Assembly: GCA_016190665.1 (NCBI GenBank)
Contig: JACPQD010000036.1
Coordinates: 1 to 64,000 of the forward strand
Reading direction: 5' to 3'
Source: Chloroflexota bacterium
GTDB lineage: Bacteria > Chloroflexota > Dehalococcoidia > JACPQD01
Length of the DNA: 64,000 bases
Below, one piece after another: positions 49,311-58,621 of the stretch. The stretch's first letter is position 1. The number at the start of each line of letters is the position of its first letter. Below the pieces are notes generated by a model. That model worked only from the letters and a program-made list of their open reading frames with translations, was not told the DNA's origin and made no database searches. The position numbers and the translations under genes are program-made.

Positions 49311-50204
49311 TCAGCTCAGCGGCAAATCGATCTGGTATTGCTTCAGAACGTCGCGGATCTGGGCCGCCGACTTCTCGTCGGGATCGGTGAGGGGCAGGCG
49401 CAGTTTGCCGACCTTGAAGCCGACGTGGTTCAGCGCGTATTTAACGGGGATGGGATTGGAGACGATGAAGAGGGTCTTGAAGAGCGGCGTCAGTTTGCGA
49501 TGTATGGTTGCCGCCTCGGCCAAATCGCCGCCTACGTACTTGTCTATCATGTTGCGCATCTGCCGGCCAACGAGGTGGGAGGCGACGCTGATAACCCCAT
49601 AGCCGCCGGCCGCCAGAATGGGCAAGGTGTCCATGTCATTGCCACTCCACACCAAGAAGCCATCCCTGGCGCCATGAATGATAGCGGAGACCTGGTCCAT
49701 GCTCCCGCTGGCTTCCTTGATGCCGACAATGTTGTCTATCTCACTCAGGCGAATGACCGTCTCCGGAGCTAGATTGACGACGGTGCGCGCCGGGACGTTG
49801 TAAAGTATGCAGGGAAGACGAGTGCTGGCCGCGATGGCCTTGAAATGCTGGTACATGCCCTCCTGAGTGGGTTTGTTGTAGTAGGGCACCACCAAGAGAA
49901 CGCCGTCCATGCCGGCGCGCTCCGCCGCGCTGGTCAGGTGGAGGCTTTCGGCGGTGTTGTTGCTGCCCGCTCCCGCCACGACATCGCCCTGCTTGCCCAC
50001 CGCCTGCCGGACTTCGGCGAAAAGGCGGGTCTGCTCCTCCATGGTGACAGTGGGACTCTCTCCGGTCGTCCCGCATACGACGACGCCGTCGCTGCCGGAC
50101 TTGATGAGCGCCCGAGCCAGCTTCTTCGCTTGTTCGTAGTCCACTTCCCCCTTTTCATTAAAAGGGGTCACCATGGCGGTGAGCAACCGTCTTAGGGGCG
50201 GCAT
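49311..50204 (-). CDS. dapA: 4-hydroxy-tetrahydrodipicolinate synthase
   Basis: A 297-residue DapA: TAMVTPFNEKGEVDYEQAKKL at the N-terminus, GTTGESPTVTMEE, the tyrosine in ILYNVPARTVVNL near residue 135, and the Schiff-base lysine in IVGIKEASGSMDQV near 163. Condenses pyruvate and aspartate semialdehyde in lysine/diaminopimelate synthesis. Third gene of a dapB-asd-dapA run on the minus strand (100 bp after asd). Confidence 0.96.
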   Translation of the reverse strand: MPPLRRLLTAMVTPFNEKGEVDYEQAKKLARALIKSGSDGVVVCGTTGESPTVTMEEQTRLFAEVRQAVGKQGDVVAGAGSNNTAESLHLTSAAERAGMDGVLLVVPYYNKPTQEGMYQHFKAIAASTRLPCILYNVPARTVVNLAPETVIRLSEIDNIVGIKEASGSMDQVSAIIHGARDGFLVWSGNDMDTLPILAAGGYGVISVASHLVGRQMRNMIDKYVGGDLAEAATIHRKLTPLFKTLFIVSNPIPVKYALNHVGFKVGKLRLPLTDPDEKSAAQIRDVLKQYQIDLPLS

Positions 50205-50304
50205 TCCTCAACCTCCTTACGCCAACCTGGACGATGCACCTTTTGACCTCGGACTGACCGGGCACCGGCGTCTAACTGCCAGGGTGAAGCCTCCTCGCGC
50301 CGGC

Positions 50305-51318
50305 CTAAACGAGACCTCTTTCGACCAGCACCTCGGCGATCTGAACGGCGTTCAGCGCGGCGCCCTTGCGTATGTTGTCCGCAACGACCCACATGGCCAG
50401 GCCCAGGGGATGTGAGTTGTCTGCCCTGATGCGGCCCACAAAGACATCGTCCGAGCCAGCGGCAGCCCAGGGATGCGGATAGAGGCTCACCGTCGGGTCA
50501 TCCAGCACCTTCACGCCTGGCGCGTCGGCGAGAATCCGGCGGGCTTCATCAGGCGCAATCGGATGGGTGAACTCCACGCTAATCGCCTCGCTATGGCCGA
50601 TGTATACCGGCACTCGAACGCAGGTCGCCGAGATCGCGATCTCCTCGGCGTGCATGATCTTCTGGGTTTCCTTGACCATCTTCCATTCTTCTTTCGTGTA
50701 GCCATTATCCAGGAAGACGTCTATTTCCGGCAGGAGGTTGAAGGCGATCTGATGCGGCAACACATGTGGCGCCGTGTTCTTGCCCTCCAAGACCTGCTTG
50801 CTCTGCGTGCTGAGCTCCTCGATCGCCACCGACCCAATGCCTGACACCGATTGGTAAGTGTCAACAACTATCCGCTTGATGGGATTTACCTGATGGAGCG
50901 GGTTGAGGGCCACCACCATCTGAATAGTAGAACAATTGGGATTGGCGACGATTCCTTTGTGCCACGCCACATCATCGGGGTTCACCTCCGGCACCACCAA
51001 AGGGACCTCGGCATCCATCCTCCACGCTGAACTGTTGTCGACGACTACTGCCCCGGCCTTAGCGGCGACCAGAGCGAAGTGTTTACTTATGTCAGCCCCA
51101 GCAGAGAAGAGGGCAATATCGATATGCTCAAAGGAGCGAGAAGAGGTCTCCTGCACTTCGACCTCCGTGTGGTTCACAAATATCCTCTTGCCCGCCGAGC
51201 GATCGGAGGCGCAGAGACGCACGGAGGACATAGGGAACCTTCGCTGCTCAAGAACCTTGATGAACTCCTGCCCCACCAGGCCAGTGGCCCCGACTATGGC
51301 CACAGCATATTTCTTCAC
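50305..51318 (-). CDS. asd: Aspartate-semialdehyde dehydrogenase
   Basis: A 337-residue Asd: VAIVGATGLVGQEFIKVLEQRRFP (NADP-binding), DNSSAWRMDAEVPLVVPEVN near 97-116, the nucleophilic cysteine in IVANPNCSTIQMV near 130, and the catalytic histidine region VPVYIGHSEAISVEF near 235. Supplies aspartate semialdehyde for lysine, threonine and methionine. ATG 51318 overlaps the dapB stop by 4 bp, so translation is coupled. Confidence 0.96.
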   Translation of the reverse strand: MKKYAVAIVGATGLVGQEFIKVLEQRRFPMSSVRLCASDRSAGKRIFVNHTEVEVQETSSRSFEHIDIALFSAGADISKHFALVAAKAGAVVVDNSSAWRMDAEVPLVVPEVNPDDVAWHKGIVANPNCSTIQMVVALNPLHQVNPIKRIVVDTYQSVSGIGSVAIEELSTQSKQVLEGKNTAPHVLPHQIAFNLLPEIDVFLDNGYTKEEWKMVKETQKIMHAEEIAISATCVRVPVYIGHSEAISVEFTHPIAPDEARRILADAPGVKVLDDPTVSLYPHPWAAAGSDDVFVGRIRADNSHPLGLAMWVVADNIRKGAALNAVQIAEVLVERGLV

Positions 51319-52124
51319 GCGTCCTCCTTCATTCCCAGCAGTCTGTCCAACCCAAACACCAGGCCTTTCATCCCCCTTACCTTCTTGATTGCGAAGATGA
51401 CGCCGGGCATAAAGGACTCGCGGCTGGTGGAGTCGTGCCGTATGGTCAGCGTTTGGCCCAGAGTGCCCATTATGATCTCCTGATGCGCCACCAGCCCCGG
51501 AAGGCGCACGCTGTGTACCGATATGCCCTCAAGGTTCCCCCCCCTCGTCCCCTCCAGAGTGTGCTTTGAGGTGGTGGGGAGAAGGAAGGATTTGCCCCTC
51601 GACTTTGCCATCTCGCGCGCCGTGGCCATGGCGGTGCCGGAAGGGGCGTCCATCTTCTGCTCATGATGCATCTCGATAATCTCGGCATGGTCAAAGTACT
51701 TCGCCGCGATCTTCGCCAGATGGATCATCACCACAGCGCCTATTGCGAAATTGGGGGCGACCACGGCGCCAACGCCGTTGGCTTTGGCAAGCTCGTCTAT
51801 TTCGTGAAGCTCCTTTTCGCTGATGCCCGTAGTCCCGATAACCAGGTTCACCTTCTGGCTGGTCGCCGTCCTCACCGCCGGCGTAACCGCCTCCGCGCTG
51901 GTGAAATCCACCAACACGTGAGGACGGCTCCTCTGCAGCAGAGACGCAAGGTCGGAAGAGAAAGGAATGAGCCCCGAGCCATCAGGCAATGAGAGGTATT
52001 CCTCCGTCACCTTGAGCTCAGCCGCTCCGACGGGCTCAAGCTCCTTGTCCCGGCATAGCGCGTTGAGGACCTCTCGGCCCATCTTGCCGGAGACGCCCCT
52101 GACGACTACCTTAATCGGCTCCAT
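51315..52124 (-). CDS. dapB: 4-hydroxy-tetrahydrodipicolinate reductase
   Basis: A 269-residue DapB: VVVRGVSGKMGREVLNAL at the N-terminus, LVIGTTGISEKELHEI near 90, and the catalytic EMHHEQKMDAPSGTAMA near 150-166. Second step after DapA in diaminopimelate synthesis. First gene of the dapB-asd-dapA operon. A structured leader segment lies at 52192-52266. Confidence 0.96.
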   Translation of the reverse strand: MEPIKVVVRGVSGKMGREVLNALCRDKELEPVGAAELKVTEEYLSLPDGSGLIPFSSDLASLLQRSRPHVLVDFTSAEAVTPAVRTATSQKVNLVIGTTGISEKELHEIDELAKANGVGAVVAPNFAIGAVVMIHLAKIAAKYFDHAEIIEMHHEQKMDAPSGTAMATAREMAKSRGKSFLLPTTSKHTLEGTRGGNLEGISVHSVRLPGLVAHQEIIMGTLGQTLTIRHDSTSRESFMPGVIFAIKKVRGMKGLVFGLDRLLGMKEDA

Positions 52125-52191
52125 AACTCAGCCTTCATCTGTCAGCTTTCAGCATTCAGCACGCTAGTTGGGTCCTCTAAGCAGGGTTTCC

Positions 52192-52266
52192 CAGCGGTCC
52201 CCTGCACGCCCGGACGTTAGCACTGAAGCTTGGTATCGGCTCCATCCGGCCCCAGTCGGACCGCTG
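52192..52266 (-). ncRNA. Unassigned 75-nt structured element upstream of dapB
   Basis: CAGCGGTCC (52192-52200) and GGACCGCTG (52258-52266) pair perfectly over 9 bp and enclose 57 nt. Within these, CCGGA/TCCGG gives a second helix. It lies 68 bp upstream of dapB on its transcribed strand, where amino-acid riboswitches or T-boxes are often found, but I cannot match it to a known class. Around it the gap 52125-52412 holds TCAGCTTTCAGCATTCAGC and GCTGATAGCTGACCGCTGAA word repeats and no gene. Confidence 0.35.
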
Positions 52267-52412
52267 CACTATGGCTATTCTCATCCAGCACTCATCATTC
52301 AGCATTCAGCTGATAGCTGACCGCTGAAAGCTGACAGCTACCCTCGACACAAGCGTGGCTGGAGTCCCCGGGTCTTTCCTCAGGGCCCTCACAGCCACCC
52401 AGTCAGCCGAAG

Positions 52413-54674
52413 TCACATCCTGTTGGGATTGTTGCGGTGCCCCGGTGGTGCGCCCGAATGACCTCTACGCTCGCCGTCTTGAGGGCGGCGCAGGCCGGTC
52501 CGTGGGCCGTGGCCGCCGAAGGCTGGCTGGCCGGCCGGCCGCCGCGGAGAAGCGCTCTCCGGCGCGGCCCCCACAGGAGTGCGCTCCCCACCCTCTGGCG
52601 GACACTCTTGGAAGACGGCTCGCCGGGACAGGTTTATTCGGCCCTGGCGGTCGATCTCGATGACCTTCACCATGATCTCGTCCCCGACCTTGACCACCTC
52701 CTCCACACTGGGCACGCGGTAGTCGGCCAGCTCACTGATATGGACGAGGCCCTCCTTGCCCGGCAATATTTCCACGAAAGCCCCGAAGTTCATGAGTCTC
52801 GTAACCTTGCCAGTATAGGTTACACCCACCTCCACCTCTCGCGTCAGATCCTCGATCATGCTTATCGCCTTCCGGGTGGCTTCCTCGCTGGTGGACCCAA
52901 TGATCACGGTGCCGTCGTCTTCGATGTCAATGGTGGTCTTGGTCTCATCGGTTATGGAGCGAATGGTCTTGCCGCCTGGGCCGATGACGATGCGGACTTT
53001 GTCCGGGTGGACCTTAATCTTGGTCATCCGAGGAGCGTAGCGGCTCAGCTCGGGCCGGCTGGACTCGATGGTCTCGCTCATCTTGTCCAGGATGAACAAT
53101 CGAGCCTCCTTCGCCTGGCTCAGGGCCTTTTCGAGAACGTCGTAGGTAATCCCTTTGATCTTGATGTCCATTTGAAGAGCGGTTATGCCTTCACTGGTTC
53201 CTGCAACCTTGAAATCCATGTCGCCCAGCGCGTCCTCTATTCCGGCAATATCGGTAAGAACGGCGTATGCCCCGTCTCCCATGATCAGTCCCATGGCGGC
53301 GCCAGCCACCGGGGACTTGATGGGCACGCCGGCATCCATCAGCGAAAGCGAGCTCCCGCACACGCTGGCCATGGACGTGCTGCCATTGGAGCTCATCACT
53401 TCCGAGACGAGCCGAATGGTATAAGGGAACTCCGTCTCCGAAGGAATGACCGGCAGCAGGGCCTTCTCCGCCAGCGCGCCATGGCCGATCTCGCGACGGC
53501 GGGGACTGCCGAGACGGCCGACCTCGCCGGTGCTGAAGGGAGGAAAGTTGTAATGGTGCATGAAACGCTTGCTTTCCTCCGGGCTGATCGTATCGAGCCG
53601 TTGCTCCTCCCTTGCCGACCCCAGCGTGGCGATGGTGAGCACCTGGGTCTCGCCGCGCGTGAAAAGGCCGGAGCCGTGGGTGCGAGGCAGGATACCCACC
53701 TCGCAGGTTATCGGCCTGATGGTCCTGGTGTCGCGGCCATCCGTGCGTATCCCTCGCGTGAGGATGCTCCGCCGTACCAGGGCCTTGAGCTTCTCCTCAA
53801 AGAGGGCCAGTAGTTCCTTGGCGGAAAAGGTCTCGCCGAGCTGCTCCACCAGCTCTTTCTTCAGCCGGTCGAGGTTGGCCTGACACTCCTCTTTGCTGGC
53901 AGTGAAGACCGCCGACTCAAGTCTGCCATCGAGGAACCGCGAGACGGGCTCCTCCAGGTCTGGGTCGGCCTGCTGCAGGGCCACCGCCATTTTGCCTTTG
54001 CCGCAATGGGCGATTAGCTTATCCTGAAGCTCGATTACCTTCCGGTTGATCTCCTCGGCCTTCCGCAATGCATCGATAGTGACGCCTTCCGGGATCTCCC
54101 GCGCACCTGCCTCCACCATGACAATGGCGTCCCGGCTGTGGGCCGCCACCAGGTCCAGACTGCTGGACCCCAGCTGGCTGAAGGTCGGATTGACCACGAG
54201 CTCGCCGTCGACATAACCCATGCGCGTGGCGGCAATGGGCCCGCCAAAGGGGATATCCGATATCCCCAGCGCCGCGGAGGCGCCTATCACCGAAAGGATA
54301 TCTGGGTCGTTCTCCTGGTCGGTGGAGAGCACCGTCACCACAATCTGACATTCATTGCGGAAGCCCTTGGGGAAGAGGGGGCGCAGGCCGCGATCAGTGA
54401 GCCGCATGGCCAGAGTGGCCTCCTGGCTGGGCCGCCCTTCCCTCTTGATATAGCCGCCGGGGATTTTACCGGCGGCGTAAAGCCGCTCCTCATAGTCCAC
54501 CGTGAGAGGGAGGAAGTCCACACCCTCCCGTGGCTCCGTGGCGGCGCAGGCAGTGACCAAGACCACCGTATCGCCGTACCGGACGGTCACCGAGCCGTTG
54601 GCTAGATTCGCCAACCTGCCGGTCTCGATAGTCAGCGTCCTGCCCGCGATTTCTTCCTGTACAGAATGGTTCAT
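52413..54674 (-). CDS. pnp: Polyribonucleotide nucleotidyltransferase (PNPase)
   Basis: A 753-residue PNPase: two RNase PH domains (residues ~1-220 and ~310-550) with the catalytic KVAGTSEGITALQMDIKIKGI near 490. A KH domain follows (IKVHPDKVRIVIGPGGKTIRSI near 560) and an S1 domain (GVTYTGKVTRLMNFGAFVEILPGKEGLVHISEL near 625-690). A Gly/Pro/Arg-rich tail of ~60 residues follows. It degrades RNA phosphorolytically. It is 61 bp downstream of rpsO, the classical arrangement. Confidence 0.97.
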   Translation of the reverse strand: MNHSVQEEIAGRTLTIETGRLANLANGSVTVRYGDTVVLVTACAATEPREGVDFLPLTVDYEERLYAAGKIPGGYIKREGRPSQEATLAMRLTDRGLRPLFPKGFRNECQIVVTVLSTDQENDPDILSVIGASAALGISDIPFGGPIAATRMGYVDGELVVNPTFSQLGSSSLDLVAAHSRDAIVMVEAGAREIPEGVTIDALRKAEEINRKVIELQDKLIAHCGKGKMAVALQQADPDLEEPVSRFLDGRLESAVFTASKEECQANLDRLKKELVEQLGETFSAKELLALFEEKLKALVRRSILTRGIRTDGRDTRTIRPITCEVGILPRTHGSGLFTRGETQVLTIATLGSAREEQRLDTISPEESKRFMHHYNFPPFSTGEVGRLGSPRRREIGHGALAEKALLPVIPSETEFPYTIRLVSEVMSSNGSTSMASVCGSSLSLMDAGVPIKSPVAGAAMGLIMGDGAYAVLTDIAGIEDALGDMDFKVAGTSEGITALQMDIKIKGITYDVLEKALSQAKEARLFILDKMSETIESSRPELSRYAPRMTKIKVHPDKVRIVIGPGGKTIRSITDETKTTIDIEDDGTVIIGSTSEEATRKAISMIEDLTREVEVGVTYTGKVTRLMNFGAFVEILPGKEGLVHISELADYRVPSVEEVVKVGDEIMVKVIEIDRQGRINLSRRAVFQECPPEGGERTPVGAAPESASPRRPAGQPAFGGHGPRTGLRRPQDGERRGHSGAPPGHRNNPNRM

Positions 54675-54702
54675 GCTATGTCAAACCCCTTTACCAGACC
54701 GA

Positions 54703-54721
54703 CTCGGTCTCCAAGACCGAG
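54703..54721 (-). terminator. rpsO-pnp intergenic hairpin
   Basis: CTCGGTCT-CCA-AGACCGAG, an 8-bp stem with a 3-nt loop, between rpsO and pnp. In other bacteria this gap holds an RNA-processing stem-loop that controls pnp; here it may serve as partial terminator or processing site. Confidence 0.5.
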
Positions 54722-54735
54722 GCGATCTTCACTTT

Positions 54736-54999
54736 CTATCTACGCAGCCCCAGCTTAGCTATGACCGCCTGATAGCGCCCGACATCTTTCTTGTTCAAAT
54801 AGGCCAACTGCCGACGGCGCTGACCCACGAGCTGCAGCAACCCTCGGCGCGAGGCATTATCCTGCTTATGAGCTTTCAAGTGCTCCGTCAACTGGTTTAT
54901 GCGATCGGTGAGCAAAGCCACCTGAACTTCAGGCGAGCCAGTATCCTTCTCATGCGCCTTGAACTGCTGGATGATCTCAACCTTCTTCTCTTTGTCCAT
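54736..54999 (-). CDS. rpsO: 30S ribosomal protein S15
   Basis: An 87-residue S15: [63 protein letters not shown], a full-length match to the family consensus (GSPEVQ, LT.RI..LTEHLK.HKKD..SRRGLL). Followed by pnp in the same direction. Its promoter is at 55087-55115. Confidence 0.98.
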   Translation of the reverse strand: MDKEKKVEIIQQFKAHEKDTGSPEVQVALLTDRINQLTEHLKAHKQDNASRRGLLQLVGQRRRQLAYLNKKDVGRYQAVIAKLGLRR

Positions 55000-55086
55000 G
55001 ATTCATGCGTTTCCTTCCCCATACCCAGTCCACAACCGCACTGTCCCGCCTGTCACGGTTATGTCTGATAGACGCCTCAAAGCCGA

Positions 55087-55115
55087 ATTATAGCATAAGG
55101 AGGTGGGGGCTGCAA
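55087..55115 (-). promoter_or_regulatory. Promoter of rpsO-pnp
   Basis: On the minus strand TTGCAG (55115-55110), 17-bp spacer, TATAAT (55092-55087). The leader would be ~80 nt. GTCCGAC word units lie upstream at 55154-55183. Confidence 0.75.
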
Positions 55116-55227
55116 ACTCACGCAGCCCTCCGTAGGCCGGCTGCCAATTGCCCAGTCCGACCTGTCCGACGGGTCAGACGTCGCACGGCCCCGCCCAGAT
55201 GCGCTTCAGGAGCGGTGGTGGGCCGGC

Positions 55228-56736
55228 TCAAGGAACTAACATCCCTGGAGCAGACAGATACAGCAAGTAGGCTCTGCCCAGATCAAGCGTGGCGAACCCG
55301 CGATCAGGCGTGGAGCTCTCATAGCCAACACCCGGGGTGTACCGATAGAGATGCACCCACTTCCCCCTCAAGCTCGCCAGATAGGTGCCCACTCCGCAGC
55401 TAGGCTCCAGTGCGGCGCTCGTGTACCCTATCATATTCCAGCCCGCGGCCAGCGAACGGAAGGGGGCGGGCGCCACCGAGTCCCGGGGGGCAAGTTTGAG
55501 GACGATGGTTCCATCTCCAGTCGCGTTGACCCAGTACCCCCTCCCCTCTTCGATCTTCGTCAGGGCGCCTGTCCACACTCCATCGGCGCCCGTGGCGCAG
55601 TCCCAGGCGGCGCTGGCGCTTTCGTAATAGCAGGCCTTGTCCGCGATGCCGTCCAGGACAGCGCTCACTGAGGGGTTAACGAGATTCCTGGGGGTAGCTA
55701 TCAAGTTCCACCCCTTGGTCAGCTTGATGCTGACCGCCGGCGTTGGCGTCGCCGTGGCTGTCGCCTTCGGGGTTGGCGTAGCAGTAGGCGTCGGAGATGG
55801 TGTAGGCGTGCGCGTGGGCGTACGCGTCGGGGTGGGGACCGAGCCTCCTCCCCCACCGCCACCTCCAGGCGGTGAGCTAGCCGGCACACCCCCGATGGCG
55901 AAAAGGCTCAGGCGAGCAGTATAGCCGCAGACAACGTTCGCCGTGGCATCCACCGTGATGTTGTTGAGGTTCTCATAAGCTGAACTACTCGGGCTCCACC
56001 GCGCGACCTTCATGTCCGCTTCGTTGACTCCGGTCGGAATGTCCGACTGCTGATAGCTGACGCAGATGCGCACCGGGTTGTTGAAAGAGAAGTCATCGAT
56101 GGCCGCGCCCGTGCCGGAGTCGATGGCCTCAATGGCGAAGCGCTTGGCGACCGTGAATACGGGAGCGACGCCTCCCGGCGGCGGTCCGGCGCAAGAGGAA
56201 GGCGAAAGGTCGAGGGCGCAAGGCAAATACACAGGATCATACCGGGTGATCCTGAAGCTCGTCGCCGAACTGATGTCCGCACCACCAACGTAGAAGTTGG
56301 TTGTCCCGTCGTCGGAGCTCACGGTCCCCCCCGCGGCAGCGTTGACCGCGACCAGCGGCCCGGGATGGGCAGTCCCCAGGATCGAGGGGGTCGGCACCGC
56401 GGTCGGCGTTCGGGTAGGGGTGGAGGCCGGGGTAGAAGTGGGAGTCGGCGTGGCCTCTGGCGTGCCTGTGGCCGTCGGCGTTGCCGTGAACGTGGCAATT
56501 GGTGTGGAAGTAGGCGTTGGTGTTGGCATGGACGTGGAGGTATGCGTCGCCGTCGGCGTGGCAGTCGCCGTGGGCGTAGCCGTAGGCATCGACGTGCTGG
56601 TGGCATCATCCGCCGAGATGACGCGAAGGTTGGAGATTTGGGCCGCTCCATACGCCCGAGGCGCCACGTAGAGGCCCGGGGCTGTGAAGCCGAGGACTCC
56701 CAAAGCGACCATGACCGGGATGAGTGCTTTTCTCAC
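55228..56736 (-). CDS. Exported surface protein with Thr/Pro linker
   Basis: A 502-residue secreted protein. A signal peptide ([31 protein letters not shown], residues 1-31) is followed by a low-complexity Thr/Pro/Ala linker (~45-115), then a beta-rich domain with [26 protein letters not shown] (~230-255). A second Pro/Thr linker (~300-330) and a C-terminal domain with [16 protein letters not shown] and [15 protein letters not shown] follow; that repeat is typical of surface proteins that end in KGWNLI modules. GTG 56736 has AAGGAGG upstream. Probably a cell-surface or adhesion protein; function unknown. Confidence 0.85.
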   Translation of the reverse strand: MRKALIPVMVALGVLGFTAPGLYVAPRAYGAAQISNLRVISADDATSTSMPTATPTATATPTATHTSTSMPTPTPTSTPIATFTATPTATGTPEATPTPTSTPASTPTRTPTAVPTPSILGTAHPGPLVAVNAAAGGTVSSDDGTTNFYVGGADISSATSFRITRYDPVYLPCALDLSPSSCAGPPPGGVAPVFTVAKRFAIEAIDSGTGAAIDDFSFNNPVRICVSYQQSDIPTGVNEADMKVARWSPSSSAYENLNNITVDATANVVCGYTARLSLFAIGGVPASSPPGGGGGGGGSVPTPTRTPTRTPTPSPTPTATPTPKATATATPTPAVSIKLTKGWNLIATPRNLVNPSVSAVLDGIADKACYYESASAAWDCATGADGVWTGALTKIEEGRGYWVNATGDGTIVLKLAPRDSVAPAPFRSLAAGWNMIGYTSAALEPSCGVGTYLASLRGKWVHLYRYTPGVGYESSTPDRGFATLDLGRAYLLYLSAPGMLVP

Positions 56737-56771
56737 ACTGCCTCCTTTCCGGGCGGCCCCAGAAAAAGTTG

Positions 56772-56984
56772 TGCCGACCCCTCGCATAAGAGCGGGTCGG
56801 CATACAAACTATCCCTGGCGCTGCCTTTCTGAGCCTTCCCAGGAGGCTCAGGATCGCAGAGCGTGTGGACGGCGGCTAGAGACGACCCCGGTCCTCACGT
56901 TGCCCAAATCTTGCCAGAAGCCACTTTCGATGTCTTAATCGACGCCAACTGTCTTCATCATAACAGTTTTCGCGATTGAGTCAA
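56772..56984 (-). promoter_or_regulatory. Promoter and long structured leader of the surface-protein gene
   Basis: TTGACT (56984-56979), 16-bp spacer and TATGAT (56962-56957) on the minus strand start a transcript with a ~210-nt leader. The leader contains a TGAGCC/GGCTCA hairpin near 56833-56853 and a perfect 9-bp stem TGCCGACCC/GGGTCGGCA (56772-56802) shortly before the Shine-Dalgarno. I cannot assign a riboswitch class. The region 56985-57134 shows no gene. Confidence 0.45.
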
Positions 56985-57134
56985 GGGTATTACAAGATTG
57001 ATGGGCGCGCCCGCGTGACCGGGGGTCCAGTGCACCTTTCCAATGTGTCGGAAGATCAGTGCTTCAAATAATGCCAGGCATCCAACGGCGCCGATCAAAC
57101 GCGCCCGCATGAGGGGTCGAAGGCACGGAGCAAC

Positions 57135-58409
57135 TCACGTCGGCAATAGCCCAGGGGAGAATGCGGAGGCCAGCTGCACGACCAGGAGCACAGCTGTGAA
57201 GCTGATGAGCGCCACGATAGTAATCCATGAAATCACGTTGAAGGCCAGCGAGTTGACATACCGTCCCATGAGCCGCCGGTCGTTTACCAGGCGTATTATG
57301 AAGAGGAGGATGAAGGGCAGCAGAATGCCGTTGGCCACCTGGGAGAAGTACATTATCTCCAATAAGGGCGCCTCCGGCAGCATGATAACCAGCGCCGAGG
57401 CGACGATGAGGAAGGAATAGAGACCGAAGAAGACGGGCGCCTGCTTCAGGGTCTTGTTGACTCCGGCTTCGAAGCCCAGGGCTTCGCAGACGCTGTAGGC
57501 CGTGCTCAGCGGCAGAATCGATGCCGCGAAGAGGGAGGCATTGATCAGACCGAGGGCGAAAAGGACGGAGGCATACTGCCCGGCCAGAGGCCTGAGAGCC
57601 AGGGCCGCGTCCGCGGCCGACTCGATGGGGATATTGTTGACATAGATCGTGGCGGCGCAGGCAATGATGATGAAGGCGGATACGAGGCAGGTGACCACGC
57701 TGCCAAAGGAGGTGTCCACCATGGTGTAACCATAGTCGTCCTCGCTTAACCCTTTCTCAACGGTGGCCGCCTGCTGGTAGAACTGCATCCAGGGGGCGAT
57801 GGTGGTCCCCACCAGGCCGATGATCATCATCAGGTAGTCAACCTCCAGGCGAATGGAAGGGCGTGACACCGCCTGAAGCACCTCGCCCCAGGGGGGAGAG
57901 GCCATGAAACCCGAGACGACGTAGGTGGCGTACATGAGGCTGGCCGCCAGGAAAACCTTCTCTACAAAACGGTATGAACCCTTCACGACCAGCCACCAGA
58001 CCGCGACAGCACCTATCGGGACAGTAATGAGCCTGGGCACGGCAAAAATCTCGCCGCCTGCGGCCAGCCCGGCGAAGTTCGCCATGGTGTTGCCGAAGTC
58101 CACCACCAGCAGGAAGGCCATCATGATAAAGGTGACGCGGACGCCGTAGTTCTCCCGAATAAGGTCGGCGAGTCCTTTGCCCGTGATGGCGCCCATGCGG
58201 GCGCACGTCTCCTGGACGACGAAGAGCACAATGGGAACGACGAAGAGTATCCAGAGAAGGGAATAGCCGAAACGGGCGCCCGCCAGAGAATAGGTGGTAA
58301 TACCGCCAGCGTCCTGGTCGACGCTGGCGGTGATTATGCCCGGCCCCATGACGGAGAGGAAGACCATTATCCTGGTGAAGATGGTGAACTTCGGCAGGCG
58401 CCGCAGCAT
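57135..58409 (-). CDS. NRAMP family divalent metal ion transporter
   Basis: A 424-residue protein with ~11 transmembrane segments. TM1 has the metal-binding motif family DPG/N: VMGPGIITASVDQDAGGITTYSLAGARFGYSLLW, where the usual DPGN is DQDAG. TM6 region YTMVDTSFGSVVTCLVSAF replaces the MPH motif. These changes mark the NRAMP-related (NRMT-like) branch, and the substrate may be Mg2+ or Mn2+ rather than Fe2+. ATG 58409 is preferred; the longer frame to 58490 reads a word repeat. Downstream of a CBS/MgtE_N gene, with a 212-bp gap of repeats. Confidence 0.88.
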   Translation of the reverse strand: MLRRLPKFTIFTRIMVFLSVMGPGIITASVDQDAGGITTYSLAGARFGYSLLWILFVVPIVLFVVQETCARMGAITGKGLADLIRENYGVRVTFIMMAFLLVVDFGNTMANFAGLAAGGEIFAVPRLITVPIGAVAVWWLVVKGSYRFVEKVFLAASLMYATYVVSGFMASPPWGEVLQAVSRPSIRLEVDYLMMIIGLVGTTIAPWMQFYQQAATVEKGLSEDDYGYTMVDTSFGSVVTCLVSAFIIIACAATIYVNNIPIESAADAALALRPLAGQYASVLFALGLINASLFAASILPLSTAYSVCEALGFEAGVNKTLKQAPVFFGLYSFLIVASALVIMLPEAPLLEIMYFSQVANGILLPFILLFIIRLVNDRRLMGRYVNSLAFNVISWITIVALISFTAVLLVVQLASAFSPGLLPT

Positions 58410-58438
58410 CTCCCTCGCCTTGTTCCTATCTCGGAGAA

Positions 58439-58616
58439 ATTCCAATAACCAAGATGCAAGAACCAAACACGTCCAGTAACCAGGAGACAACTACCAGACA
58501 GCCCCACCTCTCGGGTATTGGCGTTTGGTAATTGTTTCTTATTCCTTGGTTATTCTCGTTTGGCTATTGTCTCTTGTACCCTGTCTCTTGGTTATTGTCT
58601 CTTGTCTCTTGGTTAT
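58439..58616. repeat. AACCAAGAGACAA word repeats, inverted
   Basis: Degenerate CCAGTAACCAGGAGACAA units (58439-58500) face many TTGTCTCTTGGTTATT units (58520-58616). The array fills the space between the NRAMP and CBS genes and could form long foldbacks. Confidence 0.65.
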
Positions 58617-58621
58617 TCTCC

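Noticed and set aside
52437..53813. A 458-codon plus-strand frame opposite pnp
   Set aside because: Antisense shadow of a fully recognisable PNPase; no RBS or domain.
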